A stretch of DNA of 64,000 bases from Notospermus geniculatus (GCA_002633025.1 NMRB01001259.1:62001-126000); one strand, 5' to 3'. Positions 41,211 through 51,568 are shown, counted from the first letter of the stretch. The notes: generated by a model from the letters alone, not told the origin. Numbers and translations are program-made.

Positions 41211-41731
41211 AAGATTGAACCTTGTAAAATATGCATGGACCACAATTAATTACCTTGTTGTATGCAGAATTTAACAAAGCAATGAAACTGTTCCAGACTG
41301 TTACTTCATATTTATTGTGTATTTTACAAAATTATTTACGTACAAGTGACTCTACGACACAAATCAGGTGAACGTGGGGTGATGATAAACTAGTGCACTC
41401 TGACACATATGCGCCTGAGACTGGTTCTCTGTTCATGCTTCGCAATTACCAGTCACCAGGTCACAGCTGCATCACACTCCAAACAGGTTGCTGATCCTGT
41501 ATGGAGGTCACAGGTGGGACGACCATGCATGCGTGCCGCTGCGGACTACACTACCTAGGTCGAGGTTGGGCTCTTTCTCCTGTCAAAAACGCGGCTTGGC
41601 CTGCAGGGGCGAAGCGCCCCAGTATGTTAGGGCGCGCCGACTGGACGCCGAACGCGCGCGGAGACGCCACCGACGCTCCCGATCTGGCCAGGTCAGATCG
41701 GGAGCGTCGGTGGCGTCTCCGACCTTCCAAC

Positions 41732-41776
41732 CTTGGTATGGAGGAATTATACTGACGTCAGTATAATTCCTCCAAG
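41732..41776. mobile_element. 45-bp palindromic micro-element, present only in copy 2
   Basis: Bracketed by TTCCAAC at 41725-41731 and 41777-41783. The empty site in copy 1 is TTCCAGC at 35960-35966. Begins CTTGGTATGGAGGAATT, centre TGACGTCA, ends CTCCAAG. Confidence 0.85.
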
Positions 41777-42125
41777 TTCCAACTCACAAGTTCTGTGTTT
41801 TCTGTCAGTAACTCCCGACGAAAGAAGACCGCGGATAATATAGTGAATGATAGTTTTGTTAGTAAACAAATGTCAGTGTAGGAAGACCAGCCTCGGCTGC
41901 AATTCCAAAAGTCCAGGCTTTGGTCCCGGGGCTTTGGTCTGCCTCACGCGAGGCGATTTGCAATCAACTTTAGTGACAGGCTTCTACTCATCCAAGATGG
42001 CCGCCATGGCAGCCATTTAGAATGTTCAGTTTTCGTCTTCGCGCTCTGCGACAGTTGGTATCCGCAGACCGCTGTGCTCCTCCATCGGCTCTATTTGAGA
42101 AGCCTGATGAGACCGAGCAGAATTT

Positions 42126-42860
42126 TCATGATTTCGTATCTGTTATCGGCGGAAGTGTCGGAGTGTCAAAAAGGGGAGTTTTCACGCGTTCATGGCGGCG
42201 TCTTCTGATGTCGTTCATCCAGGTGGGGCAGGATTCAGATCTTGGCCTGGACATGGCGCTCCCTGGCCGAGAGCCCCCCGGCCCATGTTGCCTGTAGTCG
42301 TTGGCGTCCAGAGACTTCGCGCTGGTAGAACGCGACGGACCCCAAGAAAGGGGGAGATTACACTCTTCAACATAATTCGGATCGTCATGTGATAAACTCC
42401 TCGTCAGGCTCCTGGGTGAGGCATCACATGGAGGCGCAGGAGAAATGGCGGGCAGGAGGGGCTGCCTGCGCCTGTCTGGGTCAAATTCGTCTAATTGGTC
42501 AGACGGACCCACTGCGGAGAAGGCATCATAATCTAAGGTGTCGCGTCTGCGAGACGGCGCGATGAACTGTGGTGCCGACCCGCTGAACGACCGTACGAAA
42601 TGAGTCTTGGACCCAACCTGTCTCCCTTCAAACTCTTGATGGTATGGCACCGAATCACTCGCTGAGACAGTTCTGTTGTAAGCCGGTCGTCGTTGTGGCT
42701 GCGGGCTCGGCGATTGAGAGATGGACGGACCGTAGCTGGAGTTGCCGCCTCGGCTGTCTTTCGAAATTCCAAGGACTGTCGCCCGCTCTTGGAAGAGTTG
42801 GCACAAATCAAGCATATCCATGCTCTCCCGTTTGGATTTTCGTTTTTGTCGAGTCCCCAT
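42126..42860 (-). CDS. Uncharacterised Ser/Arg/Pro-rich protein, 244 aa, copy 2
   Basis: Second copy of the 36427-37164 gene, 244 residues with one Ser deleted in the middle (DAFS-AVGPS). Start MGTRQKRKSKRESMDMLDLC; the exon begins at the acceptor edge 42881, 21 bases before the start. Sequence upstream of the acceptor continues into unique DNA, so a 5' noncoding exon and the promoter are expected between 42890 and 43800. Function unknown. The disordered composition with basic N-terminus and RSxS motifs suggests a phosphorylated adaptor or regulatory protein, which is only inference. Confidence 0.68.
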   Translation of the reverse strand: MGTRQKRKSKRESMDMLDLCQLFQERATVLGISKDSRGGNSSYGPSISQSPSPQPQRRPAYNRTVSASDSVPYHQEFEGRQVGSKTHFVRSFSGSAPQFIAPSRRRDTLDYDAFSAVGPSDQLDEFDPDRRRQPLLPAISPAPPCDASPRSLTRSLSHDDPNYVEECNLPLSWGPSRSTSAKSLDANDYRQHGPGGSRPGSAMSRPRSESCPTWMNDIRRRRHERVKTPLFDTPTLPPITDTKS

Positions 42861-43250
42861 TTCACTGGCAAGAAAGTCGCACTGAAATTAGAAAAGATTG
42901 CACATTGTTCAAACTGCATTAGAGACACAGTTCGTTGAGGGGTGCACGTCTGGCACACCGTCCAATGATCCGACCATAACCCACTGCCGAATTGGTGTGA
43001 CGTCGCTCGTGATTTAAAAATCTGTTGAAATTAAAGTGATATCCCAGCCGTGGTCAATTTCCCCCACAAAAGGCGTCCATTGTATAGGACCTAGTTTTGA
43101 TGTGCTGCCCCAGTCACGGATCCAAGAGAGGGGGGCTGTAAAATCGAACGTGAAATTCTGCAATTTGGAGCAAATCTTTGAAATTCTCCGCAGATTTCAA
43201 TGTTTAGTAGCACAGGGCGCCCCCTCTTTTCCCAAATCCTGGATACGCCC

Positions 43251-43371
43251 TAGACTAGTACCTGGTCCTACCGATGGTGTCGCTTTTGAATGGTACGAAA
43301 GCGGTAGGCACGCCCGGTCCTAACATATGCAAAAGCCCGATGTAAAATAGTTAGGATCGGGTACCAGTCTA
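43251..43371. mobile_element. 121-bp foldback element with 9-bp target duplication
   Basis: Ends TAGACTAGTACCTGGTCCTA and TAGGATCGGGTACCAGTCTA form an imperfect inverted repeat. GATACGCCC stands at 43242-43250 and 43372-43380. Same family as 44875-44956. Confidence 0.85.
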
Positions 43372-44203
43372 GATACGCCCCTGTGCCCTTTATCCTATGA
43401 TCCTCATTACTAGGCACATCATCCTGAGAAGGTCACTGGGTTCTAGCGCTAATAGCGCTCGCTCCGGCGGTGACGAAGGTAAGAACCCCTGATCTTCTCA
43501 CGATGATGCACTCTTTGCCAGAGAGTAAACCGACCCCAACCCGCTTTTCTTACCTTTTGCCGGTGTAACGTCGATCAGTGTTACCCGTATTTCTGTGTTT
43601 TTCTTATTGTTTCCCTCCTGACGGATTAAGCGGCAACTAACCCAACAATAACCATTCTAGACCGCGTCTATTGTTGGGGAACACTGAGCTACAGAAACAC
43701 TCACCTATGTTACACTTGATCCTAAATATTCTGTTTGAATCTTCTAAGCACAAACTAAAAACAACTGTATCGTCCCGTGTGTCGTGTAAGAGTGAAAATG
43801 GCAGACCAGGTGCAACTGACTGGTGTTTATATATTACTATCAACGAGCGCCACATCTGGAGAACCGTTGCCTAGGAAACGGGACCGTCTTGTTAGTAAAC
43901 ATAAAGTCGTCTCCCGCCGAATTTCGCAAATTTACCGTCTTGGTAAAGGTGAAAGAGAAAGATAAAAGGGGAGGGGAGGACGGGGGCAGGGGTTCCCACG
44001 GCGACGTTTGTGGCGAGACAAACGAAATCAAACTGCCACATTATCAATTCGCCTTCGAGCATATTGATAAGTTCATGTTGGCCTACACCTTGCAGTCTCC
44101 AACGGAGTGGTGACGTAAGCAATGACCGGGGCACGCACCAGGGCGGTTCGCGTGGAGAGACGACCTCAAAAACTAGATTTCGATTGGAAGTAATGGGCCC
44201 AGT

Positions 44204-44209
44204 TTTATT
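44204..44209 (-). terminator. Poly(A) signal for PhyH gene A
   Basis: AATAAA on the minus strand, about 250 bases beyond the stop at 44458. Confidence 0.45.
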
Positions 44210-44457
44210 TCATAGCAATACACTGTTTTAATACGAAATATACAGTAATTGTAAGAGACAGGTTAAGACAATCCCATCCCGTCCGCAGTTGTCTTCGGGG
44301 AAGGCTATTCATTAGACTGGTTCCACGATCCTCCGCTAGGTAGCGAAAGATTGTGGTGCCAACCGAGCTGTAAATGTTTATTCGACCGATTTTGCCATGT
44401 ACCACAGGTTTTCACATTTTATCCAGCCGCCCGTTCTTTACGAAACGGGCATTTCAT

Positions 44458-46084
44458 TCATTGTCTTTTCCATATTAAAGGAAACGTATCACACATGACT
44501 TTATCGCCGTAGTTGAGCCCTCCAAGTATAGGTGGCGACACTTCCCACGGCCTCCGGGCGAGAATTGCGTCGTCTCCTGAAGAAAGTAGAGAAAAGTCCG
44601 AGTCTGAGAAAACATTTTACGAAGCTTTTTCAATGACGTCACTGTGGCGCCCTCAGTAAGTTACAATCTGAACGTCTCCACTAAAGACGTTCGGAAATGT
44701 GACACGTTACCGTACTTACCTAACCACCTGGTTGAGAGAACTCGCCGGTGAGCTGTTTTGGATGGGTTACCGGGGGCCCCGTGGATGCACCTCATGTGGA
44801 AGATGACGCAGTCCCCAGGCTGAAAAGGTCATAGCAAGGTCAGAGGGATGTTTTTAAGATGCCAGGTTGGCTCAGTAGACTGGTTCCCGGTCCCAATATC
44901 GCTAACGGTCCCAATATCGCTCCGTCAGAGCTATTTTGGGACCAGGAACCAGTCTAGTTGGCTCAATCGCGACGTTTCCTGATTGGTTACTGTGAGGGAC
45001 GCACCCATTCTGATTGGTTAAGATATTTTGCTGAACAACCCAAGTCTTATGTAGCCTACCTCCATCTCCCAGTGAAGAATCTCATACTGTTCCTTCTTGC
45101 CGTCAATGTCAGGGATATTCTCATAATCTTTGTCTGTGACGTCATCATGTATCGTCTGGTAATGGTTCTCAGTGGCGAACTTCCTCGGGTAGTACCACCC
45201 CCAGCGGTGAGATCCCGTCACGAAAAATAAAGTGTTTTCCTTGGTGACTGGGTCTAGTGGCATCCAGATGGAGCAGTTCTGTAGCAAATAGAGAGGTTTA
45301 AGTTTCGGAATAAAAACGTTGTTTGCAGTCGACGTAGGCAGGAAGTAGGCCTAGCCTGTGCTGCGTCTGTTTGAACCCCGGGTTTGAACGATCGTCCCCT
45401 CTGCGTCAGGTTGGACGGAGTATTTCGCGGGCAATTGATCTTCCATCAACCACCTTTGAGCAGTTTTCACATTGGTTCTCACCTTGTCGCCATCTATCGG
45501 ATAGTAGGCTTGATCATGATGCCATGGTGTGATCTTGGCTGTGCCTGGTTCCTTGCTCAACACGTGCTCGTGGTAGAATACACTATACTGGAAAGAAACA
45601 AATGCCCTAACAATCCTGGTCGCGTACTCCAGAGTGTCGGAAGAAAATCTGCGCTGTCAGAGTGTCGCGTTCCCTATCGCATGAAGAACGGGGCCGGGGA
45701 TCGAACCCGGAACCTCGGTGAAGACAAGAGCCGATGGGTCACTCTGACAGCCCAACAATGGCCGCTTGTCGTCTGCTGTACCGGTCAATGAAATGATTGC
45801 CTACCTCTGATTCCATCAACAATCCAGCCATCTCAGCAGCCGGAGAATTGAACGCGAAATCGCGAAATTCCTCAATCTGTCTCCAGTTACAGTAATCATT
45901 GAAGTAATGTCCATCTCCACCGTCTCCCCGGAGATTTTCGCTGTAGATGCTCGGGGTGGCCATGTTCTTTTCGACGCCAAATTCTGGCCTTCTCCAGCCA
46001 TGTCTGATCAAACACCCCTCGGAGACAGACGACCCCGTCTTCCCGAAACCTGCGGACTGTCTCTGGGGCGACCTGCGCCGCCAT
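44458..46084 (-). CDS. PhyH-family 2-oxoglutarate/Fe(II) dioxygenase A (frameshifted exon 1)
   Basis: Five exons on the minus strand: 46084-45805, 45587-45483, 45278-45060, 44819-44720, 44576-44458; about 272 residues. Exon 2 has PWHHDQAYYPIDGDK with the H-x-D iron ligands. Exon 4 has the distal His and the 2-oxoglutarate-binding Arg region (CIHGAPGN, then RRVLSTRW). Exon 3 has MPLDPVTKENTLFFVTGSH. Members hydroxylate small carbon substrates; the substrate here is unknown. Exon 1 starts MAAQVAPETVRRFREDG in one frame but continues as NMATPSIYSENLRGDGGDGH in another. Alignment with gene B shows one extra base near 45986-45989 (GGCC), a sequencing error or a disabling mutation. Tandem paralogue of gene B. 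Confidence 0.85.
44875..44956. mobile_element. 82-bp foldback element with 9-bp target duplication
   Basis: Bracketed by GTTGGCTCA at 44866-44874 and 44957-44965. Begins GTAGACTGGTTCCCGGTCCC and ends GGGACCAGGAACCAGTCTA. It lies in the intron between exons 4 and 3 of PhyH gene A. Confidence 0.85.
45645..45760 (-). repeat. tRNA-like SINE in intron 1 of PhyH gene A
   Basis: On the minus strand: TGTCAGAGTGACCCATCGG (A-box-like), then GAGGTTCCGGGTTCGATCCC (strong B box). A short inverted repeat CACTCTGACAGC / GCTGTCAGAGTG marks its edges. Confidence 0.65.
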
Positions 46085-46783
46085 GTTGAACTGCGACGAG
46101 GGCAGACGTGCCGTCCGTCAGCAATGCCGAAAAGGCAACTGGTGTATGCTGACAATTTGTAGAGGTAAACTGGTTCATACCAGAATGCTTCGTATCAAAG
46201 GGGTACAGAGTCCCTCCGTTATCATTGTTTTCCTGAGAACTGTTTTATTAAAGGTACACGTACATTTCGTTAAAAGTGCACATGAATGAGCGTGTAAACA
46301 GTAGGCCTATACATGGGGACGAGGTATAATCATCCTGTGCAGTGGCTCACTCGGATAGCCACCCCGATGTCATTCCTTTCCTAGCCACTAAAAACCTTTA
46401 CAAACACAAAAGCGGGCGGCCGTGTGGGGCCCCTTAATGAGATCCGGGTCGGGAAATGGGACAGATACTTTGGCACAAACAGCGTAGGCCTACTGTCTGT
46501 TTCAAGGCAATTAGTATCAGGCCTATTATTTCTTTAAAATCCGGGTGATTTTGTAAAATAATGTAAAACAAAGTAGGTGGACACTGATTTACGACGTCAG
46601 GATATGAAAAAGGTGATAGGTTTACGATGTCTGATAAATTATCTACGGCAATTAATGGCACGGCGAACCGGAGAGACTTAAAGCTGAACTAGTCTTCCTT
46701 CGGCGTCACCATTTCAAAGCCGCAAAACAGAACTGAATGTCTGATTGTTCGATTCCAATTGCTGTAGTTTTTGTCGTTATCCA

Positions 46784-48513
46784 TTACTTTCGCCTCCAGA
46801 CTTCTGGGAAAGTTTCACAGTCTCGGATTTTATCGCCGAAGTTTAAGCCGCCCGTCATAGGGGGCGCTGGCTCCCAGGGTCGCTTTACCAACACGGAATC
46901 ATCACCTAGAAAAAATGAATGTTGTAAGATTCGGGGCCAGGCAAATAGCCTCGTCCCCAATTCCTGCGGAAAGACGGACGCGATTTCAATCACTCAAAGA
47001 TGAACCCTACACTGGTTCCCAGTCCCGCGATATCGACATTGCGGAATAGTTGTGAACCTACCGAGCCATCTGGTGGCGAACACTCTTCTGGGTGTCTTGA
47101 GGGGGTTACCTGGGGCTCCGTGCAACAGTTTGTTGTGGAAGATGATTACGTCGCCGGGCTGAAAAGGAAAGTTATTTCATATTCTGTTTACGTGGCAGGT
47201 CTTTCTGAAGCCCGCTGGCTACATTCGAATTTTATACCACCAATGCATATCCTGTTGATCCTTGGAGGAATTATCAGTATAATTCCTCCAAGGTTGATCG
47301 AACGCCATTCGAGTTTCGTTAGGTCCGTCGCCCAACTTTGCTTCACAGCCCCTAGGTCGAGGTTGAGCTTGAAGGAACGGATGCTGGGCGGGGCGGGGCG
47401 TTTTAAGTTTAGACTTTGCTGGATCACGGTTGGTGATGGAGATGGTCGTCATAATCTGACGACATCAAATGGGGCTGCTGCTGATGTCGTCATCATATCA
47501 GCAGAATGTCTTCAAATTGTGTCGTCAGGGGGCGTTTCCCTACCTCGCATTCCCACCACAGGAGGGGGTATTTATCCGGGTTATTGTCAATTTCATCGTA
47601 GGGGACATTCTCGTAAGTCCTGTGAGTGACGTCATCAAAGATGGTCTCGTAGTTGTGTGTTGACGCGAACGATCTTGGGTAGAACCATCTGTCCCAGTTG
47701 TGCGAACCTCTCACAAACAGGAGCGTATTTTCTTTGGTGACGGGATCCAGGGGCAACCAAATTGAAATATTCTGAAAAAAGGACGTAGTGTGTCATTAAT
47801 AATCGACTTACACTGTATATTGTCTTACTAGTATTTAGACTTATATGTAGACTTTATATAGCCGAGACCTCGATTTGGCCGAGGTATTAGTTTGTTTGAC
47901 GAAATTTTGAACGGACTACCAGGTTGTCCCGGGGACTAATTCTGAGCGCGGACAGACCGCAGCACGCACCTTGTATCCATCCATTGGTTGGTAGGCCTGG
48001 TCGTGGTGCCACGGGGTAGTCTTGGTAGTCCCCGGCTCCTTGGTCAGCGTATGGTCGAAGTAGAAGTTCACGTACTGAAATATCAAATCACCGAAACTAC
48101 TAGGGGTTGGTTGAGGATGGTGACATGATCCGCCAGGGGGCTCGCACCCCCGGACTATGGATCCCGGAATAGGGAAACAGAGCGAGTATACCCAGTTTTT
48201 GCGAGGGGGAGTGGGGATACTCTCACCAAGCGCCCACCTCGGTCTCCATGATCCTCCCGACGATCTCAGCCGCCCCCGAGTTGAAAGCAAAGTCCCGGAA
48301 TTCCGGAATCTCCTGCCATCGACAGTAGTCATTGAAAAACGTCCCTCCGCCCTCGGATTTCATCATACTGCTGGCATCACTAGGGTTCGCCATAACCTTC
48401 TTCATTCCCTCCCAAAGTTTGTCCCTCCATTCCTGGTTGAAGACATTGCGTAGGCAGACGGCACCGTCTTCCTTGTACCGCTGGATGAGCTCCGGTGTAA
48501 TCTGGTCCACCAT
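46784..48513 (-). CDS. PhyH-family dioxygenase B, copy 1
   Basis: Five exons: 48513-48238, 48074-47970, 47771-47544, 47158-47062, 46905-46784; about 275 residues, complete, with all phases matching. Start MVDQITPELIQRYKEDGAV. Motifs: PWHHDQAYQPMDGYK (H-x-D iron ligands), LPLDPVTKENTLLFVRGSH, then HNKLLHGAPGNPLKTPRRVF with the distal His and the co-substrate Arg. C-terminus LNFGDKIRDCETFPEVWRRK. No targeting signal is obvious, so cytosolic or peroxisomal placement is open. Exon borders equal those of gene A, so A and B arose by tandem duplication. It shares a 370-bp upstream region head-to-head with the Ly6-type gene. Confidence 0.9.
47261..47292. mobile_element. 32-bp palindromic micro-element (type insertion)
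   Basis: CTTGGAGGAATTATCAGT to CTCCAAG, almost a perfect palindrome, with GTTGATC at 47254-47260 and 47293-47299. The second block copy has one GTTGATC at 50111-50117 and nothing inserted. It lies in an intron of PhyH gene B. Confidence 0.9.
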
Positions 48514-48882
48514 GTCTTTGTGTCTAATGACAGTGGCCCGACGAGGTCACTTGTTAAATCGTTAGGCCCTTGAACTCTAGTCATACAACTCTGATAATAA
48601 TATGTTGTGACCGGTATTGCATGAACTTTCAATATAGGGGTAATGCTGTACAAAATCTACGTCCGTTTGTTGTGACAGTTGGCGCAATCGTAGCGGCACC
48701 CAGACTGGGGAGTGAGACCAAACAACGCCCAGGAAGGAACCATGGAACGAGGTTGAAGGAGCACGTGTCGCCGCCGATCTCGTTGCGCATGCGTCGAATG
48801 TTTTTCCGCGGTATGATACAAAAATAGTCAAAATCCAAACAAATTTCTATCCATCAACATCCATCCATGCCATGACATAAGC
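48514..48882. promoter_or_regulatory. Shared head-to-head promoter region (PhyH B / Ly6-type)
   Basis: 369 bp separate the two start codons. It contains GAGCACGTGTCG (E-box) and TGCGCATGCGTC at 48784-48795, close to the NRF-1 consensus. Repeated at 51332-51854, where a 152-bp element is inserted. Confidence 0.45.
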
Positions 48883-49528
48883 ATGAATGCAAAGGGACCG
48901 GCGTTTAGGAATTGGGCATCTGCAGCAGTCTGTCTTCTAATCTTTGCATTTGTGAACAAAGGTGAGCGAAATAATTCTCATTTGGTGGGGCTGCCATTCT
49001 CACGCACGCCCACCATACCTATCATGTTCACACACGTGCACTGTGCAGCAGGCCTACCGTACAATGGATCAAGTAGGGCCCACTGTCACTCGGGGCAATG
49101 CAAGTTCGCCTAAGAATAAATTCTGACTTTTAGGCCTGCTATATGGCTAAGCCTAGGCCTAGGCCGAGCATGCGAGGGCCCTAGTAGCTAGGGCTAGGGG
49201 CCTACAAAATTTGCATTGGCCTGAAGTGAAGCCGTGAAAACTGAAGGCCAATGCGGGCAATGGCAATGCAATGAGAAACATAAGTAGGCCTAGGCAGATG
49301 TGAGAAACATGAGTAGGCAGGCCTAGCACTGAGCATGATGGGATGGCTGGATCCCCCCCCCCCCGTGGGCAATGGACTGGCTGATCGTCCAATTTACTAC
49401 ATCTGCTGCAGGTTTGGCCCTCAAGTGCTACGAATGTTTATCAACGATCAAGAGGCCAATGGAGGCCTGTAAATATGCTGACAAGGACAAGCTGCCTCTC
49501 GTTGACTGCGGCCCTGGTATTATAAACT
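48883..49528 (+). pseudogene. Ly6/uPAR-type protein, truncated copy 1
   Basis: Exon 48883-48961 (signal peptide) and exon 49412-49528 (LALKCYECLSTIKRPMEAC to GPGIIN) match 51855-51933 and 52393 onward. At 49528 the exon is cut by the start of the next repeat copy, and the read-through hits TAG at once. The third exon is absent. An assembly junction is more likely than a true broken gene. Confidence 0.75.
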
Positions 49529-49638
49529 AGACTTAAAGCTGAACTAGTCTTCCTTCGGCGTCACCATTTCAAAGCCGCAAAACAGAACTGAATGTCTGAT
49601 TGTTCGATTCCAATTGCTGTACTTTTTGTCGTTATCCA

Positions 49639-51331
49639 TTACTTTCGCCTCCAGACTTCTGGGAACGTTTCACAGTCTCGGATTTTATCGCCGAAGTTTA
49701 AGCCGCCCGTCATAGGGGGCGCTGGCTCCCAGGGTCGCTTTACCAACACGGAATCATCACCTAGAAAAAATGAATGTTGTAAGATTCGGGGCCAGGCAAA
49801 TAGCCTCTTCCCCAATTCCTGCGGAAAGACGGACCGATTTCAATCACTCAAAGATGAACCTTACACTGGTTCCCAGTCCCACGATATCGACATTGCGGAA
49901 TAGTTGTGAACCTACCGAGCCATCTGGTGGCGAACACTCTTCTGGGTGTCTTGAGGGGGTTACCTGGGGCTCCGTGCAACAGTTTGTTGTGGAAGATGAT
50001 TACGTCGCCGGGCTGAAAAGGAAAGTTAGTTCATATTCTGTTTACGTGGCAGGTCTTTCTGAAGCCCGCTGAAATATACATTCGAATTTTATACCACCAA
50101 TGCATATCCTGTTGATCGAACGCCATTCGAGTTTCGTTCGGTCCGTCGCCCAACTTTGCTTCACAGCCCCTAGGTCGAGGTTGAGCTTGAAGGAACGGAT
50201 GCTGGGCGGGGCGGGGCGTTTTAAGTTTAGACTTTGCTGGATCACGGTTAGTGATGGAGATGGTCGTCATAATCTGACGACATCAAATGGGGCTGCTGCT
50301 GCTGATGTCGTCATCATATCAGCAGAATGTCTTCAAATTGTGTCGTCAGGGGGCGTTTCCCTACCTCGCATTCCCACCACAGGAGGGGGTATTTATCCGG
50401 GTTACTGTCAATTTCATCGTAGGGGACATTCTCGTATGTCCTGTGAGTGACGTCATCAAAGATGGTCTCGTAGTTGTGTGTTGACGCGAAGGATCTTGGG
50501 TAGAACCATCTGTCCCAGTTGTGCGAACCTTTCACAAACAACAACGTATTTTCTTTGGTGACGGGATCCAGGGGCAACCAAATTGAAATATTCTGAAAAA
50601 AGGACGTAGTGTGCCATTAATAATCGACTTATATTGTCTTATTTAGACTTATGTAGACTTTATATAGCCGAGACGTCGATTTGGCCGAGGTATTACACTG
50701 TAGTTTGTTTGACGAAATTTTGGACGGACTACCAGGTTGTCCCGGGGACTAATTCTGAGCGCGGACAGACCGCCGCACGCACCTTGTATCCATCCATTGG
50801 TTGGTAGGCCTGGTCGTGGTGCCACGGGGTGGTCTTGGTAGTCCCCGGCTCCTTGGTCAGCGTATGGTCGAAGTAGAAGTTCACGTACTGAAATATCAAA
50901 TCACCGAAACTACTAGGGGTTGGTTGAGGATGGTGACATGATCCGCCAGGGGGCTCGCAGCCCCGGACTATGGATCCCGGATTTAATAGGGAAACAGAGC
51001 GAGTATGACCCAGTTTTTGCGAGGGGGAGTGGGGATACTCTCACCAAGCGCCCACCTCGGTCTCCATGATCCTCCCGACGATCTCAGCCGCCCCCGAGTT
51101 GAAAGCAAAGTCCCGGAATTCCGGAATCTCCTGCCATCGACAGTAGTCATTGAAAAACGTCCCTCCGCCCTCGGATTTCATCATACTGCTGGCATCACTG
51201 GGGTTCGCCATAACCTTCTTCATTCCCTCCCAAAGTTTGTCCCTCCATTCCTGGTTGAAGACATTGCGTAGGCAGACGGCCCCGTCTTCCTTGTACCGCT
51301 GGATGAGCTCCGGTGTAATCTGGTCCACCAT
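49639..51331 (-). CDS. PhyH-family dioxygenase B, copy 2
   Basis: Exons 51331-51056, 50887-50783, 50592-50365, 50012-49916, 49760-49639. Same 275-residue product with only a few replacements seen (LLFVKGSH for LLFVRGSH; DEIDSNPDKY for DEIDNNPDKY). All iron-binding and co-substrate residues are kept and no frame is broken. Its upstream side faces the complete Ly6-type gene across the region holding the 152-bp inverted-repeat insert. Confidence 0.9.
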
Positions 51332-51416
51332 GTCTTTGTGTCTAATGACAGTGGCCCGACGAGGTCACTAGTTAAATCGTTAGGCCCTTGAACTCTAGTC
51401 ATACAACTCTGATAAT

Positions 51417-51568
51417 GGGGAGGTTTCGAAATCAAACGATAAACCAAAACTGTACGACAACGTTATTTTTCATACTACACATTAACCAGAAGTTGCATTG
51501 CATTTTCGGTACAAAAATAAAGTTGTCGTTAACGTTTACGTTTATCGTTTGATTTCGAAACCTCCCTT
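51417..51568. mobile_element. 152-bp inverted-repeat element in the shared promoter, copy 2 only
   Basis: Arms GGGGAGGTTTCGAAATCAAA..CGATAAAC and the mirrored CCTCCC end give a terminal inverted repeat of about 28 bp. The dinucleotide AT is on both sides (51415-51416, 51569-51570). Absent from copy 1, which reads GATAATAATATG. Confidence 0.85.

Larger units (their letters stand above)
37220..42915. repeat. Second copy of the ~6 kb tandem duplication
   Basis: Matches 30710-37219 in order and orientation. It repeats the last AKAP9-like exon, 3' UTR, 5S-like element, palindromes, hairpins and the minus-strand gene, and continues past 42915 into unique sequence. It is therefore the copy with intact flanks for the minus-strand gene. 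Confidence 0.9.
42916..44457. other. Intergenic region with a foldback element; no clear gene
   Basis: Holds the dispersed repeat 43120-43260, the foldback 43251-43371, and a short frame beginning MADQVQLTG at 43798 with no recognisable product. AATAAA on the minus strand at 44204-44209 suits the end of PhyH gene A. Confidence 0.55.
46674..49528. repeat. First copy of a ~2.9 kb tandem duplication
   Basis: Begins at AGACTTAAAGCTGAACTAGT and stops in the middle of the Ly6-type exon at 49528, where the next copy begins. Carries PhyH gene B complete and only the first part of the Ly6-type gene. Copies differ by silent changes, small indels, the 32-bp insert here (47261-47292) and the 152-bp insert in copy 2. 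Confidence 0.9.

Noticed and set aside
43777-43965. Frame containing MADQVQLTGVYILLSTS with a good start context
   Set aside because: No homology recognised, no clear donor, one copy only; could be a first exon but cannot be supported.
45645-45760. Functional tRNA gene
   Set aside because: Good B box, but no complete cloverleaf or acceptor stem can be drawn; treated as a SINE.
47000-47629. Plus-strand frame of 209 codons
   Set aside because: Lies opposite two PhyH exons and their introns and has no recognisable protein; a shadow of the minus-strand gene.
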